Source: Synechococcus sp. MU1643
GTDB taxonomy: Bacteria; Cyanobacteriota; Cyanobacteriia; PCC-6307; Cyanobiaceae
Assembly (NCBI RefSeq): GCF_020514095.1
Contig: NZ_VTKY01000003.1
Location: 1 to 64,000, forward strand
Length of the DNA stretch: 64,000 nt
Reading direction: 5' to 3'
This document shows positions 46,483 through 55,989 of the stretch, one piece after another (the stretch's first letter is position 1; each line of letters starts with the position of its first letter). The translations under genes and the position numbers were made by a program. The notes beneath the pieces are model-generated. The model made no database searches. It saw only the letters and a list, made by a program, of their open reading frames with translations, and was not told where the DNA came from.

Positions 46483-48299
46483 CTCCCACCACCATCATTG
46501 AGCTTGAGCACCGCCATGAAGGCCTCCTGCGGCACATCCACCTTGCCCATGGCCTTCATTCGTTTCTTGCCCTTGGCCTGCTTCTTCAGCAGTTTCTTCT
46601 TCCTGGAGATATCGCCGCCGTAGCACTTAGCGAGCACGTCTTTGCGGATGGCACTGATGCTGGTGGAGGCAATGATTCGGCTACCGATCGAAGCCTGAAT
46701 CGGAATCTTGAACTGCTGGCGGGGAATCAGTTCCTTGAGTTTCTCCACCAAGGCCTTGCCCACGTTGTAAGCCTTGTCTTGGTGGACGATCGTGGTGAGG
46801 GCATCGGCCCGCTCGCCATTGATCAACACATCGAGACGCACCAACTGGTTCTTGCGGTAGCCGATCAGGCTGTATTCCATCGAGGCATAGCCCTGGGTGC
46901 GCGTCTTCATCTGATCGAAGAAGTCGGTCACCACTTCCGCCAGTGGTAATTCATAGATCAACGTCACCCGATCGGTGGTGATGTATTTCATGTCGATGTA
47001 ATCGCCACGCCGTTCCTGGCAGAGGCCCATCAGTGCGCCGTTGTATTCATTCGGTGCATAGATCTCCATCTTCACGTAGGGCTCTTCGATTGACTCGCGC
47101 TTCTGCGGATCGGGAAGTGTGGCGGGGTTGTCAACCATCACTTCGGAGCCATCGATCATGTTCACCTTGTAGATCACCGATGGCGCGGTGACTATCAGAT
47201 CAAGGTCGTACTCCCGCTCCAACCGCTCCTGCACGATCTCCATGTGCAGCAAGCCGAGGAAGCCGCAGCGGAAACCGAAGCCCATGGCGCTGCTGGTTTC
47301 CGGCTCGTACTTCAGCGCCGCATCCGAAAGCTGCAGTTTGTCGAGAGCATCACGCAGGTCCGGGTACTGATCAGCCTCCGTGGGGAACAGGCCGCAGAAC
47401 ACCATTGGCTTGGCCTCGGTGTAACCCGGCAAAGCCTCATCCGCCGGCGCATTCACCAAGGTGATGGTGTCGCCGACGCGGGCATCAGCCACGGCCTTGA
47501 TCGACGCCGCGAGATAGCCCACCTCTCCGGCGTGCAGCTCATCCACCTTCTTCTGATCCGGCGCCATGATCCCGATCTCATCGAGCTCATAGGTCTTCTT
47601 GCTGGCCATCAACAGCACTTTGTCTTTGCAGCTGATCCGGCCGCTCATCACCCGGAAATAAACGATCACTCCCCGGTAGGGGTCGTAATACGAATCGAAG
47701 ATCAGCGCCTTGGTGGGCTCCTCCACTGCATCCTTCGGCGGAGGCACCCGGTCCACCACGGCCTGCAGAATTTCAGGCACTCCCATTCCGGTCTTGGCCG
47801 AACAAGGAATGGCGTTATCGCAATCGAGGCCGATGATCGCCTCGACCTCTTCCTTGATCCGGTCGGGATCCGCACCAGGCAGATCGATCTTGTTGAGCAC
47901 CGGGATGATCTCGAGATCGTTGTCCAGCGCCAGGTAGACGTTTGCCAAGGTCTGTGCCTCCACCCCCTGGCTGGCATCCACCACCAGCAGCGCCCCTTCA
48001 CAGGCCTGAAGGCTGCGGCTCACCTCATAGGAGAAGTCGACGTGGCCAGGGGTGTCGATCAGGTTGAGGACGTACTCCTCGCCATCGGCCGCCGTGTAGT
48101 TCATCCGAGCGGCCTGGAGCTTGATCGTGATCCCCCGCTCCCGCTCCAGATCCATGTTGTCCAGGAACTGCTCCTGCATGTCCCGGTTGGCCACGGTTCC
48201 CGTGTCCTGCAGCAAGCGGTCGGCCAGGGTCGACTTGCCGTGGTCGATGTGGGCAATGATGCAGAAGTTGCGGATCCGTGAGACGGGGGCGTCGGTCAT
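46479..48299 (-). CDS. lepA: Elongation factor 4 (LepA)
   Basis: A translational GTPase of 606 residues that can back-translocate stalled ribosomes. G1 is [15 protein letters not shown]3 [16 protein letters not shown]4 [10 protein letters not shown] and G5 [13 protein letters not shown]. The LepA-specific C-terminus with [15 protein letters not shown] is present. ATG 48299 was chosen over upstream in-frame codons because the sequence before it is unlike the family. Confidence 0.96.
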   Translation of the reverse strand: MTDAPVSRIRNFCIIAHIDHGKSTLADRLLQDTGTVANRDMQEQFLDNMDLERERGITIKLQAARMNYTAADGEEYVLNLIDTPGHVDFSYEVSRSLQACEGALLVVDASQGVEAQTLANVYLALDNDLEIIPVLNKIDLPGADPDRIKEEVEAIIGLDCDNAIPCSAKTGMGVPEILQAVVDRVPPPKDAVEEPTKALIFDSYYDPYRGVIVYFRVMSGRISCKDKVLLMASKKTYELDEIGIMAPDQKKVDELHAGEVGYLAASIKAVADARVGDTITLVNAPADEALPGYTEAKPMVFCGLFPTEADQYPDLRDALDKLQLSDAALKYEPETSSAMGFGFRCGFLGLLHMEIVQERLEREYDLDLIVTAPSVIYKVNMIDGSEVMVDNPATLPDPQKRESIEEPYVKMEIYAPNEYNGALMGLCQERRGDYIDMKYITTDRVTLIYELPLAEVVTDFFDQMKTRTQGYASMEYSLIGYRKNQLVRLDVLINGERADALTTIVHQDKAYNVGKALVEKLKELIPRQQFKIPIQASIGSRIIASTSISAIRKDVLAKCYGGDISRKKKLLKKQAKGKKRMKAMGKVDVPQEAFMAVLKLNDGGGS

Positions 48300-48364
48300 G
48301 CAGCGGCGGAATCCCGTCTCGGGTCCAGAAAGCGTCGTTGCCACAATCCTAAGGAGCGGCACCA

Positions 48365-48691
48365 GTGCTGATGAGCAATCCCTGGACCCTGTTGCTGCTG
48401 GCGATCAGCGCTGAGGTGATCGGCACCTCCTGCCTGCGCTTGTCGGAAGGCATGACCAGACCGCTTCCCACCCTGCTGGTGTTCAGCGCCTATGCCCTTG
48501 CAATGGCACTGCTCTCCAAGGTGGTGCTCAGCATCCCTTTAGGAATCACCTACGCCCTCTGGAGCGGCATCGGCACCGTGGTGATCGTGCTGGTGGGGCG
48601 CTTCGCCTACAGCCAGATGCTGCAGCCTGCGCAGTTGATCGGTATCGGCCTGATCACCGCTGGTGTGGTGTTGGTGAATCTGGGGAAATGA
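48365..48691 (+). CDS. Small multidrug resistance (EmrE/SMR-type) transporter
   Basis: A four-helix transporter of 106-108 residues. The essential Glu is in [16 protein letters not shown] and the helix 3 motif reads [19 protein letters not shown]. Acts as an antiparallel or parallel dimer exporting lipophilic cations or guanidinium; the substrate is unknown. GTG 48365 or ATG 48371. Divergent from lepA. Confidence 0.9.
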   Translation: MLMSNPWTLLLLAISAEVIGTSCLRLSEGMTRPLPTLLVFSAYALAMALLSKVVLSIPLGITYALWSGIGTVVIVLVGRFAYSQMLQPAQLIGIGLITAGVVLVNLGK

Positions 48692-48694
48692 GCC

Positions 48695-50233
48695 TCAGAC
48701 GGTAAGCCCCAGCAAGGCATCACTGCGCTCCCGCATCCGCTGCAGCGCCTGCGGATCCTGCTGAGGGTCTTCATGGATGCTGGGCAACAGGGCTTGCAGC
48801 CGCTGCTGCCAGGCTTCGCTGTCGAGCCGTTGCTTGAAGCAGCGCTGCAGCACCTCCAACATAATCGTCACCGCCGTGCTCGCTCCTGGGGAGGCCCCCA
48901 GCAGCGCTGCCAAGGAGCCATCGCCGGACGCCACCACTTCCGTTCCCAGCTGCAGCCGTCCGCCCTGCTTGCTGCGTTTGATGATCTGCACCCGCTGGCC
49001 TGCCACCGAGAGGGTCCAGTCTTCGGCGCGGGCGGTGGGCATGAACTGCTGCAGCGCCTCATGCCGCTCCGCAGGGCTCTGGCGCAGCTGATTGATCAGG
49101 TACTGCACCAGCTCAAAGTTGGTGGCACCCACCTGAAGCATCGGCACCAGATTGGTGGCACGCACGGAAGCGGGCAGATCCAGCAGGGAGCCCTGCTTGA
49201 GGAACTTGCTGCTGAAGCCGGCAAACGGGCCGAACAACAGCGAACGCTTGCCATCAATCCAGCGGGTGTCGAGGTGGGGCACCGACATCGGTGGAGCCCC
49301 CACCGCCGCCTTGCCGTAGACCTTGGCCCGCTGACGATCGGCCAGCTGCGCGTCACCACAAACCAACCAGAGGCCACTCACTGGGAAGCCAGCGAAATCA
49401 GCCGCCTCTGGGATCCCGGAACGTTGCAGCAGCGGCAGGGCACCACCACCGGCACCGAGGAAAACAAAAGGAGTCCGCACTTCTTTTTTGCCCGAGGGCC
49501 CCTTGAACACCACGCGCCAGTCAGCCTCAGTCATGTCGCTGCGGCGAAGACGTTTGAGGTCGTGCACCTGAGTGCCGTACTCAACAGTGAGCGCTCCGCT
49601 CTGCTGCAAGGGCATCAGGTAGGCCCTGGTGAGGGTGCCGAAATCAACGTCCGTGCCTCGATCAATGCGCGTGGCCGCCACCGGCTGCTTGAGATCGCGC
49701 CCCGCCATCACCAGGGGCATCCATTCGGTGAGCTCGCTTTGGTCTTCGCTCCAGCGCATCCGGGCAAAGGCCGGCAGCTCCTTCAGCTGGCTGAAGCGCT
49801 GCCGCAGAAAGGCAATGTTCTCCGGCGTCCACACAGCGCTGATGTGGGCCGCCTGGTGGAGAAAGCTGCTGGTGACGAGGTCGCCCCGCTCCCGCAACGA
49901 CCCCCAGAACTCGAGGCTGCGTTCAAACGAAACATTGATGGCCACCGCTTTGGCCGTCGCCACCGTTCCATCCGCCTGAATCGGGGTGTAATTCAGCTCG
50001 CAGTTGGCGGCATGACCGGTGCCGGCATTGTTCACCGCAGCGCTGCTCTCGAGAGCAGGCGCTTCGAGGCGCTCCACCAGAAGAATCCGCAGCTGCGGGT
50101 CGAGTTCATGCAGCAGCGCCGCCAGGGTGGCGCTCATGATTCCAGCGCCCACCAGCACGGCGTCGTAGCGGGCCTCTGGGTTGAACGAACCGTCGTGCTG
50201 CACCGGAGCTGGAGGGTTAACCGCTCTCGTCAC
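48695..50233 (-). CDS. mqo: Malate:quinone oxidoreductase
   Basis: An FAD-dependent membrane-associated dehydrogenase of 512 residues that oxidises malate to oxaloacetate and passes electrons to the quinone pool. FAD binding is at DAVLVGAGIMSATLAALL, with AAVNNAGTGHAANCELNYTP and LGASPGASTAVTIMLEVLQR. It joins carbon flow to respiration in the reduced TCA cycle of picocyanobacteria. Confidence 0.93.
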   Translation of the reverse strand: MTRAVNPPAPVQHDGSFNPEARYDAVLVGAGIMSATLAALLHELDPQLRILLVERLEAPALESSAAVNNAGTGHAANCELNYTPIQADGTVATAKAVAINVSFERSLEFWGSLRERGDLVTSSFLHQAAHISAVWTPENIAFLRQRFSQLKELPAFARMRWSEDQSELTEWMPLVMAGRDLKQPVAATRIDRGTDVDFGTLTRAYLMPLQQSGALTVEYGTQVHDLKRLRRSDMTEADWRVVFKGPSGKKEVRTPFVFLGAGGGALPLLQRSGIPEAADFAGFPVSGLWLVCGDAQLADRQRAKVYGKAAVGAPPMSVPHLDTRWIDGKRSLLFGPFAGFSSKFLKQGSLLDLPASVRATNLVPMLQVGATNFELVQYLINQLRQSPAERHEALQQFMPTARAEDWTLSVAGQRVQIIKRSKQGGRLQLGTEVVASGDGSLAALLGASPGASTAVTIMLEVLQRCFKQRLDSEAWQQRLQALLPSIHEDPQQDPQALQRMRERSDALLGLTV

Positions 50234-50283
50234 CCTATGGGGCCACTCCGTAACCTTGATGCCTTGATCTCTGGTTCATCCCC

Positions 50284-50529
50284 ATGAGCACTGAAACCAT
50301 GGCCCTCACGCTTGAGAACGTGGAAAAGGTGCTGGATGAGCTGCGCCCCTTCCTGATGGCCGACGGCGGCAACGTTGAAGTGGTGGAACTGGACGGCCCG
50401 ATCGTGAAGGTGCGCCTGCAGGGCGCCTGCGGCAGCTGCCCCAGCAGCACGATGACCTTGAAGATGGGCATCGAACGCAAGATGCGTGAATCGATTCCGG
50501 AAGTGAGCGAAGTGGTGCAGGTGCTTTGA
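50284..50529 (+). CDS. NifU-like iron-sulfur scaffold (Nfu)
   Basis: An 81-residue Nfu domain. The CxxC cluster-binding site is in [18 protein letters not shown]. Nfu carriers deliver [4Fe-4S] clusters, in cyanobacteria to photosystem I. The stop overlaps the start of the next ORF. Divergent from mqo with a 50-base gap. Confidence 0.93.
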   Translation: MSTETMALTLENVEKVLDELRPFLMADGGNVEVVELDGPIVKVRLQGACGSCPSSTMTLKMGIERKMRESIPEVSEVVQVL

Positions 50530-50827
50530 AGCGCTTCTTCGTCTACGGGACACTGAAAAGTAACGGCAGCGCACATCACTTGTTGAAGGGCGCCAAACGC
50601 GATCGCGACGGCATCGTCGATGGCTTCATCGAAATCGAGATCTGGGCTACCCGATGCTGCAGCGGGGCAACGGGTCCATCTCAGGAGAGGTGTATCGGGT
50701 GCCCGACTCTTGCTGGCCCGCCTTAGATGATTGGGAGGAAGTACCTGATGTGTACCAACGCAGCAGCGCGACCCTTCGGGATGGCCGCAGCGAGTGGCTC
50801 TACGAAGCAGCTCCAAGAATTAATTAA
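50526..50827 (+). pseudogene. Gamma-glutamylcyclotransferase-like (AIG2) gene, frameshifted
   Basis: The 5' frame gives [20 protein letters not shown], the start of a GGCT/AIG2 domain with the YGTL motif. After about codon 37 the homology moves to another frame: GYPMLQRGNGSISGEVYRV, then CWPALDDWEEVPDVYQRSSATL and EWLYEAA to TAA 50825-50827. One indel near 50630-50645 breaks the gene. The family has a conserved catalytic Glu in the region following GEVYRV. Frame change is directly visible. Confidence 0.7.
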
Positions 50828-50931
50828 TCGCAGAAAATAAAATCAACAAAGCGAAATTTTTCGCACTGCACATTTACAGAAAATAAAATAATCATGCTTT
50901 AGACCATTGGGGTGCCTAGCGAGGCAAGCCC
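50828..50931. other. AT-rich intergenic sequence
   Basis: This stretch is far lower in GC than its flanks. It has two copies of CAGAAAATAAAAT (about 50831 and 50878) and a GCGAAATTTTTCGC inverted repeat near 50852. It precedes the GAF gene and probably holds its promoter, but no canonical -35/-10 pair is certain. Confidence 0.5.
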
Positions 50932-51654
50932 ATGCAGGCAGCGCCCAAGCCAATCAACGAAGCAGCCAGGCTGAGATCGCTCAGTGAATATCGAATCCTG
51001 GGAACAAAGCCTGAGAGAGCCTTTGACAACATCACCCGGATGGCCTCAGAGATTTGCCAATCTCCGATCGCCCTGATCTCCCTGGTGGATGAAAAGCGTC
51101 AGTGGTTCAAATCGAAGGTGGGCCTTGAGGCCAGCGAAACCGACCGAGACATCTCCTTTTGCGCCCATACGATCCTCGATTCCAAGCCTCTGGTGGTGGA
51201 GGACGCGCTGTTTCATGAGAAATTCCGCGACAACCCCCTCGTGCAGGAAGCACCCCACATCCGGCTCTATGCAGGCTTCCCCCTGAAAACCGACATCAAT
51301 CACCGCATTGGAACGCTTTGCGTGATTGATCGGATTCCCAAATCACTCACCAATTCGCAATACAAGGTGATGGAAGGCCTGGCGGAACAGGCCACCACTC
51401 TTTTGGAACTCAGACGCCGATCCTTGGCCCTGATGGATGAGTTCTGTCAGATGCATCACGCTCAAGGCTTGGTCACCACTTGCAGTTACTGCAAATCCAT
51501 CCGCGACAGGGAAGGGTTCTGGCAACCCATCGAACGATTCCTAATGCAGCACAGCACGCTGAATTTCAGCCATGGCATCTGTCCCGAATGCATGAACGAG
51601 CACTTTCCCGACGTGCAAAGCAGTCGAGCGGAGTCGTCAAACAATCACGTTTGA
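50932..51654 (+). CDS. GAF-domain protein with C-terminal CxYC/CPEC zinc-like motif
   Basis: Residues about 20-165 are a GAF domain (FDNITRMASEICQSPIALIS, KSKVGLEASETDRDISFCAH, GTLCVID). This is the type in which the early DEKRQWFKS segment precedes the FCAHTI motif, as in PAS/GAF signalling proteins. The C-terminal part holds TCSYCKSIRDREGFWQPIERFL and FSHGICPECMNEHFP, four cysteines suggesting a zinc site; the same motif is found in response regulators. There is no kinase, cyclase or output domain, so it may act by protein contact. Confidence 0.82.
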   Translation: MQAAPKPINEAARLRSLSEYRILGTKPERAFDNITRMASEICQSPIALISLVDEKRQWFKSKVGLEASETDRDISFCAHTILDSKPLVVEDALFHEKFRDNPLVQEAPHIRLYAGFPLKTDINHRIGTLCVIDRIPKSLTNSQYKVMEGLAEQATTLLELRRRSLALMDEFCQMHHAQGLVTTCSYCKSIRDREGFWQPIERFLMQHSTLNFSHGICPECMNEHFPDVQSSRAESSNNHV

Positions 51655-51747
51655 GCCAATTGGAGCTGGGCGATGGACATTGGCAATCGGTAACACCGCG
51701 AACACTTGACATCGTTAGAAAATACAAGGTAGTTCCAGTAACGCGTC

Positions 51748-51978
51748 ATGCGAATTGCAGATTTTCTGTATCGCAAGCTCGGGCTGAATATCTTCAAGGC
51801 CGCGCCACACCTGAGAATACAAACACCTGAGATTCCAACCCCCTCCAAGGTTGAGCCGGAGCCTTTAGAGCCACCAACCCCTATCAACGCATCCATCGAT
51901 GTAATTCACATCGGCCCCAGGGGTGGTCGCTACAAAGTTGACGCCAAAGGACGCAAGATTTACCTCAAGGCAAGCTGA
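51748..51978 (+). CDS. Small basic protein with GPRGGRY adaptor-like motif
   Basis: This 76-residue protein has an N-terminal helix (MRIADFLYRKLGLNIFK), a proline-rich middle (EIPTPSKVEPEPLEPPTP) and a C-terminal HIGPRGGRYKVDAKGRKIYL. That last segment resembles the short basic adaptor-like motif seen in large-virus proteins and some bacteria. The ATG lies 93 bases after the GAF gene. No enzyme domain is present. The identity of the motif is from memory. Confidence 0.65.
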   Translation: MRIADFLYRKLGLNIFKAAPHLRIQTPEIPTPSKVEPEPLEPPTPINASIDVIHIGPRGGRYKVDAKGRKIYLKAS

Positions 51979-52103
51979 AGCAAGTCGACCCACAGATTGG
52001 GAAGCAAACTGAGTTCAAATGCTGATAAATTGGGTTCGGTATTAAACACAACCACCCTCAATTCAGCCTGCACGACAAGTTTGATCCAGGTCGGGAGATT
52101 GAG
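51979..52103. other. Intergenic sequence, no supported feature
   Basis: No convincing coding signal, tRNA or terminator was seen in these 125 bases. Confidence 0.4.
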
Positions 52104-52268
52104 GTGAACGCTGGTCCTGCTTGCCCCATCCGGTTTGGCTTACCGGAAAACCAAACTGAATCGCTCACCGATCAATACCTGACGGCAGCGGAGATCGAAT
52201 GGCGACGTTGGTCTGGATGGCAGATGGAACGAACAGCGGAAAAACAGTTCAAAAAAAAGTGGGCCTGA
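52104..52268 (+). CDS. Possible small protein, 54 aa
   Basis: GTG 52104, preceded by GGGAG about 7 bases upstream, opens VNAGPACPIRFGLPENQTE then ESLTDQYLTAAEIEWRRWSG and a lysine-rich tail QFKKKWA. The composition is plausible for a gene but there is no known family. Confidence 0.35.
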   Translation: MNAGPACPIRFGLPENQTESLTDQYLTAAEIEWRRWSGWQMERTAEKQFKKKWA

Positions 52269-52392
52269 CACAGGGCTGGGGCAGGCGCTATGGCATGGTT
52301 CGGTGATCTGTAGAACCATGTGTTCAACCATTCGCCCTTGCTGAACCGGCATCGCCCCCAGGCCAGTCAGATCGGTGAATTGACGCTACGCC

Positions 52393-52617
52393 GTGCCACA
52401 GCGCATCCAGGCCAGCAGAACGCTCTGGTCGGTCACAGCGTCAGATCAGGCGCCTTCGAAGGGTTGGCCGTTGCCGGAGAAGGCCATGCCGGGGTCCAAC
52501 GGTTTGACCCAGCTCTCAAGCGATCACGCAGCCGACTCACCGTTTAACGCCTCGCTGCGACCCGATGGCACTGCCAACGTGGTGGCACCCATCTTTCGGC
52601 TCACGCCAGTGCCGTGA
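52393..52617 (+). pseudogene. 3' remnant of an unidentified gene
   Basis: An open frame with coding-like composition (QRIQASRTLWSVTASDQAP, NGLTQLSSDHAADSPFNASL, TANVVAPIFRLTPVP) ends in TGA 52615-52617, which overlaps the GTG of the aminotransferase. A stop lies immediately upstream of 52393 in the same frame, and neighbouring sequence shows coding-like text in another frame. This looks like the C-terminus of a lost gene. The function is unknown. Confidence 0.35.
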
Positions 52618-53786
52618 CCATGCGCGACCTCTGCCCTGCCCTGCAGAACAAGACGTACTTCAACTACGGCGGCCAAGGGCCATTGCCCAGCCCATCCCTG
52701 GAGGCGATCACAGCGAGCTGGGCGCGCATTCAGGAGTTAGGGCCGTTCACGGCGGATGTTTGGCCCTACATCGCCAAGGAGGTGAACAGCACACGCCGCC
52801 TTCTGGCCCAGTCCTGCGGCGTTCCGCCCCATCGTCTTGCCCTCACCGAGAACGTCACCAGCGGCTGCGTGCTGCCGCTTTGGGGACTTCCCTTTGCCAA
52901 AAGGGATCGGCTGCTGATAGGCGACTGCGAACACCCCGGTGTGGTGAGTGCCTGCGTTGAACTGGCGCGGCGCAAGAACCTCGCCATCGACGTGCTGCCG
53001 GTGAAGCATCTGCGGGGGCATCAAGCCCAGTGCGACGCCGCGGTGGTTGAGGCCATTGCCCAGACCCTCACCCCTCGCACACGTCTTGTGGTGCTGAGCC
53101 ATCTGCTCTGGAATACAGGCCAGGTGATGCCAATTGGCGCCGTCGCACATCAACTCAACCAACATCCCCAACAGCCCTTTCTGCTGGTGGACGCCGCCCA
53201 AAGCTTCGGACAGATCCCCGTTGAAGAGGCCGCTGCCGCGGCCGACATCTACGCCTTCACCGGGCACAAGTGGGCCTGCGGCCCCGAAGGACTGGGGGGC
53301 GTGACGCTTTCCGAGCGTGTGTTGGATGAGGCCGCTCCAACCGTGATCGGCTGGCGCAGCCTGCGCGATGAAAGCAAGGCCGACCTAGATGGGAGCGATC
53401 TGTTTCACCACGACAGCCGCCGCTTTGAAGTGGCCACCAGCTGCGTACCCCTGATGGCCGGCCTGCGCAGCTCACTGCAACTGCTGGAGAACGAGGGATC
53501 AGCCCCACAACGCTGGGACCGCATTCAAAACCTAAGCAGCAAGCTCTGGCAGGCACTCCAGGGGCTAGCGAGCGTCACCCCTCTGCTTGATGTGGCACCC
53601 ACCACCGGACTGGTGAGCTTTCAGATCAACGGCGATGTGCCACCTGCTGAGCATGTGAAGCAGTTGGGCGCTCAAGGCCTGTGGATTCGCGATCTGGCGG
53701 ACCCCAGTTGCTTGAGGGCCTGCACCCACATCAGCACCACAGACGACGACATCAACGCCCTGGTGGCAGCGATCAGCACCCTTTGA
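52614..53786 (+). CDS. Class V aminotransferase, cysteine/cystine lyase-like
   Basis: A PLP enzyme of 390 residues. The Schiff-base lysine is in AFTGHKWACGPEGLGG, with VDAAQSFGQIPV for the cofactor Asp and HPGVVSACVELARR. The FTGHKW pattern resembles cyanobacterial L-cysteine/cystine C-S lyase, which supplies sulfane sulfur; a cysteine desulfurase or other class V role is possible. ATG 52620 is an alternative to GTG 52614. Convergent with murE. Confidence 0.85.
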   Translation: MTMRDLCPALQNKTYFNYGGQGPLPSPSLEAITASWARIQELGPFTADVWPYIAKEVNSTRRLLAQSCGVPPHRLALTENVTSGCVLPLWGLPFAKRDRLLIGDCEHPGVVSACVELARRKNLAIDVLPVKHLRGHQAQCDAAVVEAIAQTLTPRTRLVVLSHLLWNTGQVMPIGAVAHQLNQHPQQPFLLVDAAQSFGQIPVEEAAAAADIYAFTGHKWACGPEGLGGVTLSERVLDEAAPTVIGWRSLRDESKADLDGSDLFHHDSRRFEVATSCVPLMAGLRSSLQLLENEGSAPQRWDRIQNLSSKLWQALQGLASVTPLLDVAPTTGLVSFQINGDVPPAEHVKQLGAQGLWIRDLADPSCLRACTHISTTDDDINALVAAISTL

Positions 53787-53820
53787 TCGGTTCAGATCAA
53801 CCGCGTCAAAGCAGCTTGCT

Positions 53821-55326
53821 TCAAAACAACCTCAAACGCAGGACGCGTTCCGCTTCCTCGCGATCGTCGAAGTGCACCTTTTCGGTGCCGAGAATCTGGT
53901 AGTCCTCGTGCCCTTTACCGGCCACCAGCACCAGATCATTCGGCTCAGCTTCGGCAATGGCTGAAGCAATCGCCTTGGCTCGGTCACCCTCCACCAGCAG
54001 ATCGGTACCGGCAGGAATCCCGGCAACCACGTCATCGAGGATCTGCTGAGGGTCCTCGGTGCGAGGGTTGTCGGAGGTGACCACCACACGGTCAGCCAGA
54101 CGTGCCGCAATCTCCGCCATCTGCGGACGCTTGCCCCGATCCCGATCACCACCACAACCGAACACACAGATCAGCCGCCCTGTGCAGAACGGACGCGCTG
54201 CTGAAAGAGCGTTCCTCAAGCCATCAGGCGTGTGGGCGTAATCCACCAGCACCGGAGGCAAATTCGCTGCATCCAAACCGTTCACAATCACCCGCTCCAT
54301 CCGGCCCGGCACGCCACCGAAACGGCCGATGGCCTCCAGCAGTACTGGCAAGGGCAACTGCTGCTGAAGCAGCACCCCCACTGCCTGCAGCAGGTTCATC
54401 AAATTGAAGCGACCCAACAAGGGCGAACGAAAACGGCCCTCACCAACAGGGCTGATCAAGCGACCTTCCACCCCAGCGGCCGTCATCTGCAGGTCGCTCA
54501 TTTGCAACTCCGCCGATGGATCCTCAAGGGAGCTGCGCCAACAGGCGGCGCCGAGCCGTTCGGCCAACCGCGCCCCCCAGGGGTCATCACTGTTGACCAC
54601 CGATCGCGCATCACCTTCCAACAAAAGAGGATCCGCAAACAGCGACGCCTTGGCCTCGAAGTAGTCCTCCATTGAGACGTGGTAATCGAGGTGGTCCTGG
54701 GTGAGGTTGGTGAACACGGCTCCCGCGAAGCGACAGCCAGCCACGCGCTGCTGCGCCAGGGCGTGGGAACTCACTTCCATCGCGGCCAGGCCGCAGCCGG
54801 CGGAGGCCGCCTCGGCAAGTTGCCCCTGCAGGAGATCGGCAAAGGCCGTGGTGTGGGTGGCCGTGATGCTGTGGCCCGGCCAGCGGTTCACCAACGTGCC
54901 GAACAAGCCCACCGATTGATCTGCTGAAGCGGCCAGATGCTCGATCAAATGGGTGGTGGTGGTTTTGCCATTGGTGCCGGTCACACCAATCAGGGCCATG
55001 CGCCTGCAGGGATGGTCCCAGTACGCCGCTGCAATCTCACCGATCCGGCGCGCCACCGGATCTTGGATCACCACCACAGGGTCATCGGCACCTGGCGGTT
55101 GTGCAGCAGCAGCTTCAGCTCCAATTACTGCAGCGGCGGCACCGGCCTCAAGGGCTTGAGCCCAAAACGTGCCTCCATCCACCCGTTCGCCGGGAAGTCC
55201 GAGAAACAGGGTTCCAGGGCCGACTCGGCGGGAATCGGTGGTGATCGCCTCCAATCCAGGATTCACCAGCCCCGCCGGCACTGCGATGCCTGCATCACTC
55301 AACAGGGCATGCAACGCCTGCGTCAT
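53821..55326 (-). CDS. murE: UDP-N-acetylmuramoyl-tripeptide synthetase MurE
   Basis: MurE adds the third amino acid (meso-diaminopimelate in cyanobacteria) to UDP-MurNAc-dipeptide. The P-loop [17 protein letters not shown], central [19 protein letters not shown] (carbamylated Lys), and C-terminal [15 protein letters not shown] and [10 protein letters not shown] (DNPR specificity motif for diaminopimelate) are present. Length 501. Confidence 0.96.
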   Translation of the reverse strand: MTQALHALLSDAGIAVPAGLVNPGLEAITTDSRRVGPGTLFLGLPGERVDGGTFWAQALEAGAAAAVIGAEAAAAQPPGADDPVVVIQDPVARRIGEIAAAYWDHPCRRMALIGVTGTNGKTTTTHLIEHLAASADQSVGLFGTLVNRWPGHSITATHTTAFADLLQGQLAEAASAGCGLAAMEVSSHALAQQRVAGCRFAGAVFTNLTQDHLDYHVSMEDYFEAKASLFADPLLLEGDARSVVNSDDPWGARLAERLGAACWRSSLEDPSAELQMSDLQMTAAGVEGRLISPVGEGRFRSPLLGRFNLMNLLQAVGVLLQQQLPLPVLLEAIGRFGGVPGRMERVIVNGLDAANLPPVLVDYAHTPDGLRNALSAARPFCTGRLICVFGCGGDRDRGKRPQMAEIAARLADRVVVTSDNPRTEDPQQILDDVVAGIPAGTDLLVEGDRAKAIASAIAEAEPNDLVLVAGKGHEDYQILGTEKVHFDDREEAERVLRLRLF

Positions 55327-55362
55327 CCCGTCTCCCCTCTGCTTGGGGGAGTTTTACGCCGT

Positions 55363-55638
55363 TCAGAGCGGCGTGGACAGACAGCGTTGCAACCAATTCA
55401 ACAGTCCCTCATCCGTCAGACGCGGGGAGACCCGGGGAAGCTCAGATCCATCGAGGGCGAGCACGGGGACCTCGAGGTCGTAGCGCGCCTTCAGCTCCTG
55501 GGGGGTGCCGGGCGCATCGACATCAATCACCGTCAGCTCGATAGACAGCCCCAAGAGATCGAGGGCACGAAGGCGGGATTCCAAGCCTTCACACAGGCAG
55601 CAACCGGCGCGGCTGTACAGGGTGAGCTGCTTCATCAA
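55363..55638 (-). CDS. Glutaredoxin-like DUF836 protein
   Basis: A short thioredoxin-fold protein of 91 residues. The N-terminal [16 protein letters not shown] carries CCLC in place of CPYC, followed by a cis-Pro (VPVLAL) and an acidic [13 protein letters not shown] tail. The family (NrdH/glutaredoxin-like) is not experimentally characterised. Its start overlaps the yidD stop by 4 bases. Confidence 0.85.
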   Translation of the reverse strand: MMKQLTLYSRAGCCLCEGLESRLRALDLLGLSIELTVIDVDAPGTPQELKARYDLEVPVLALDGSELPRVSPRLTDEGLLNWLQRCLSTPL

Positions 55639-55880
55639 TCGGGCACCGGGTCACAGCCACAGGGGGTGAAGGGATGGCAGCGAAGCAGCCGTTTCACGGT
55701 GAGCCAGCCCCCCTTCCAGGGGCCATGCTTCTGGATGGCCTCCAGGCCATAGGCGCTGCAGGTGGGCGTGAAGCGGCAGCGGGGCCCAATCATCGGGGAG
55801 ATGAAGCGCCGATAAAAGCCAATGCCGGCCAGGAGAACAGCCGCTAGAGCCTGGTTCGATGCCTGTCGCAGCTGGTTCAT
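55635..55880 (-). CDS. yidD: Membrane protein insertion efficiency factor YidD
   Basis: An 81-residue YidD protein with [37 protein letters not shown] and [13 protein letters not shown]. It is thought to help YidC-type membrane insertion. ATG 55880 is chosen: upstream in-frame codons overlap the divergent rpsD leader. Usually found beside rpmH-rnpA, here separated. Confidence 0.92.
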   Translation of the reverse strand: MNQLRQASNQALAAVLLAGIGFYRRFISPMIGPRCRFTPTCSAYGLEAIQKHGPWKGGWLTVKRLLRCHPFTPCGCDPVPD

Positions 55881-55989
55881 CGGGCCGACAGATACAGTGG
55901 TCGATTCGTGCATCGCGGCAGATGCCTGGGGCTGTTTCGGTTCCAGCATGGCCAACAACCGCACGATCTCTAAACACACCTTCCCACTT

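Noticed and set aside
47244-48281. 345-codon plus-strand open frame
   Set aside because: Shadow of lepA, whose GTPase motifs are intact on the minus strand.
48773-50287. 504-codon plus-strand open frame
   Set aside because: Antisense to mqo; the minus-strand product carries clear FAD and family motifs, and the plus-strand translation is low in domain signal.
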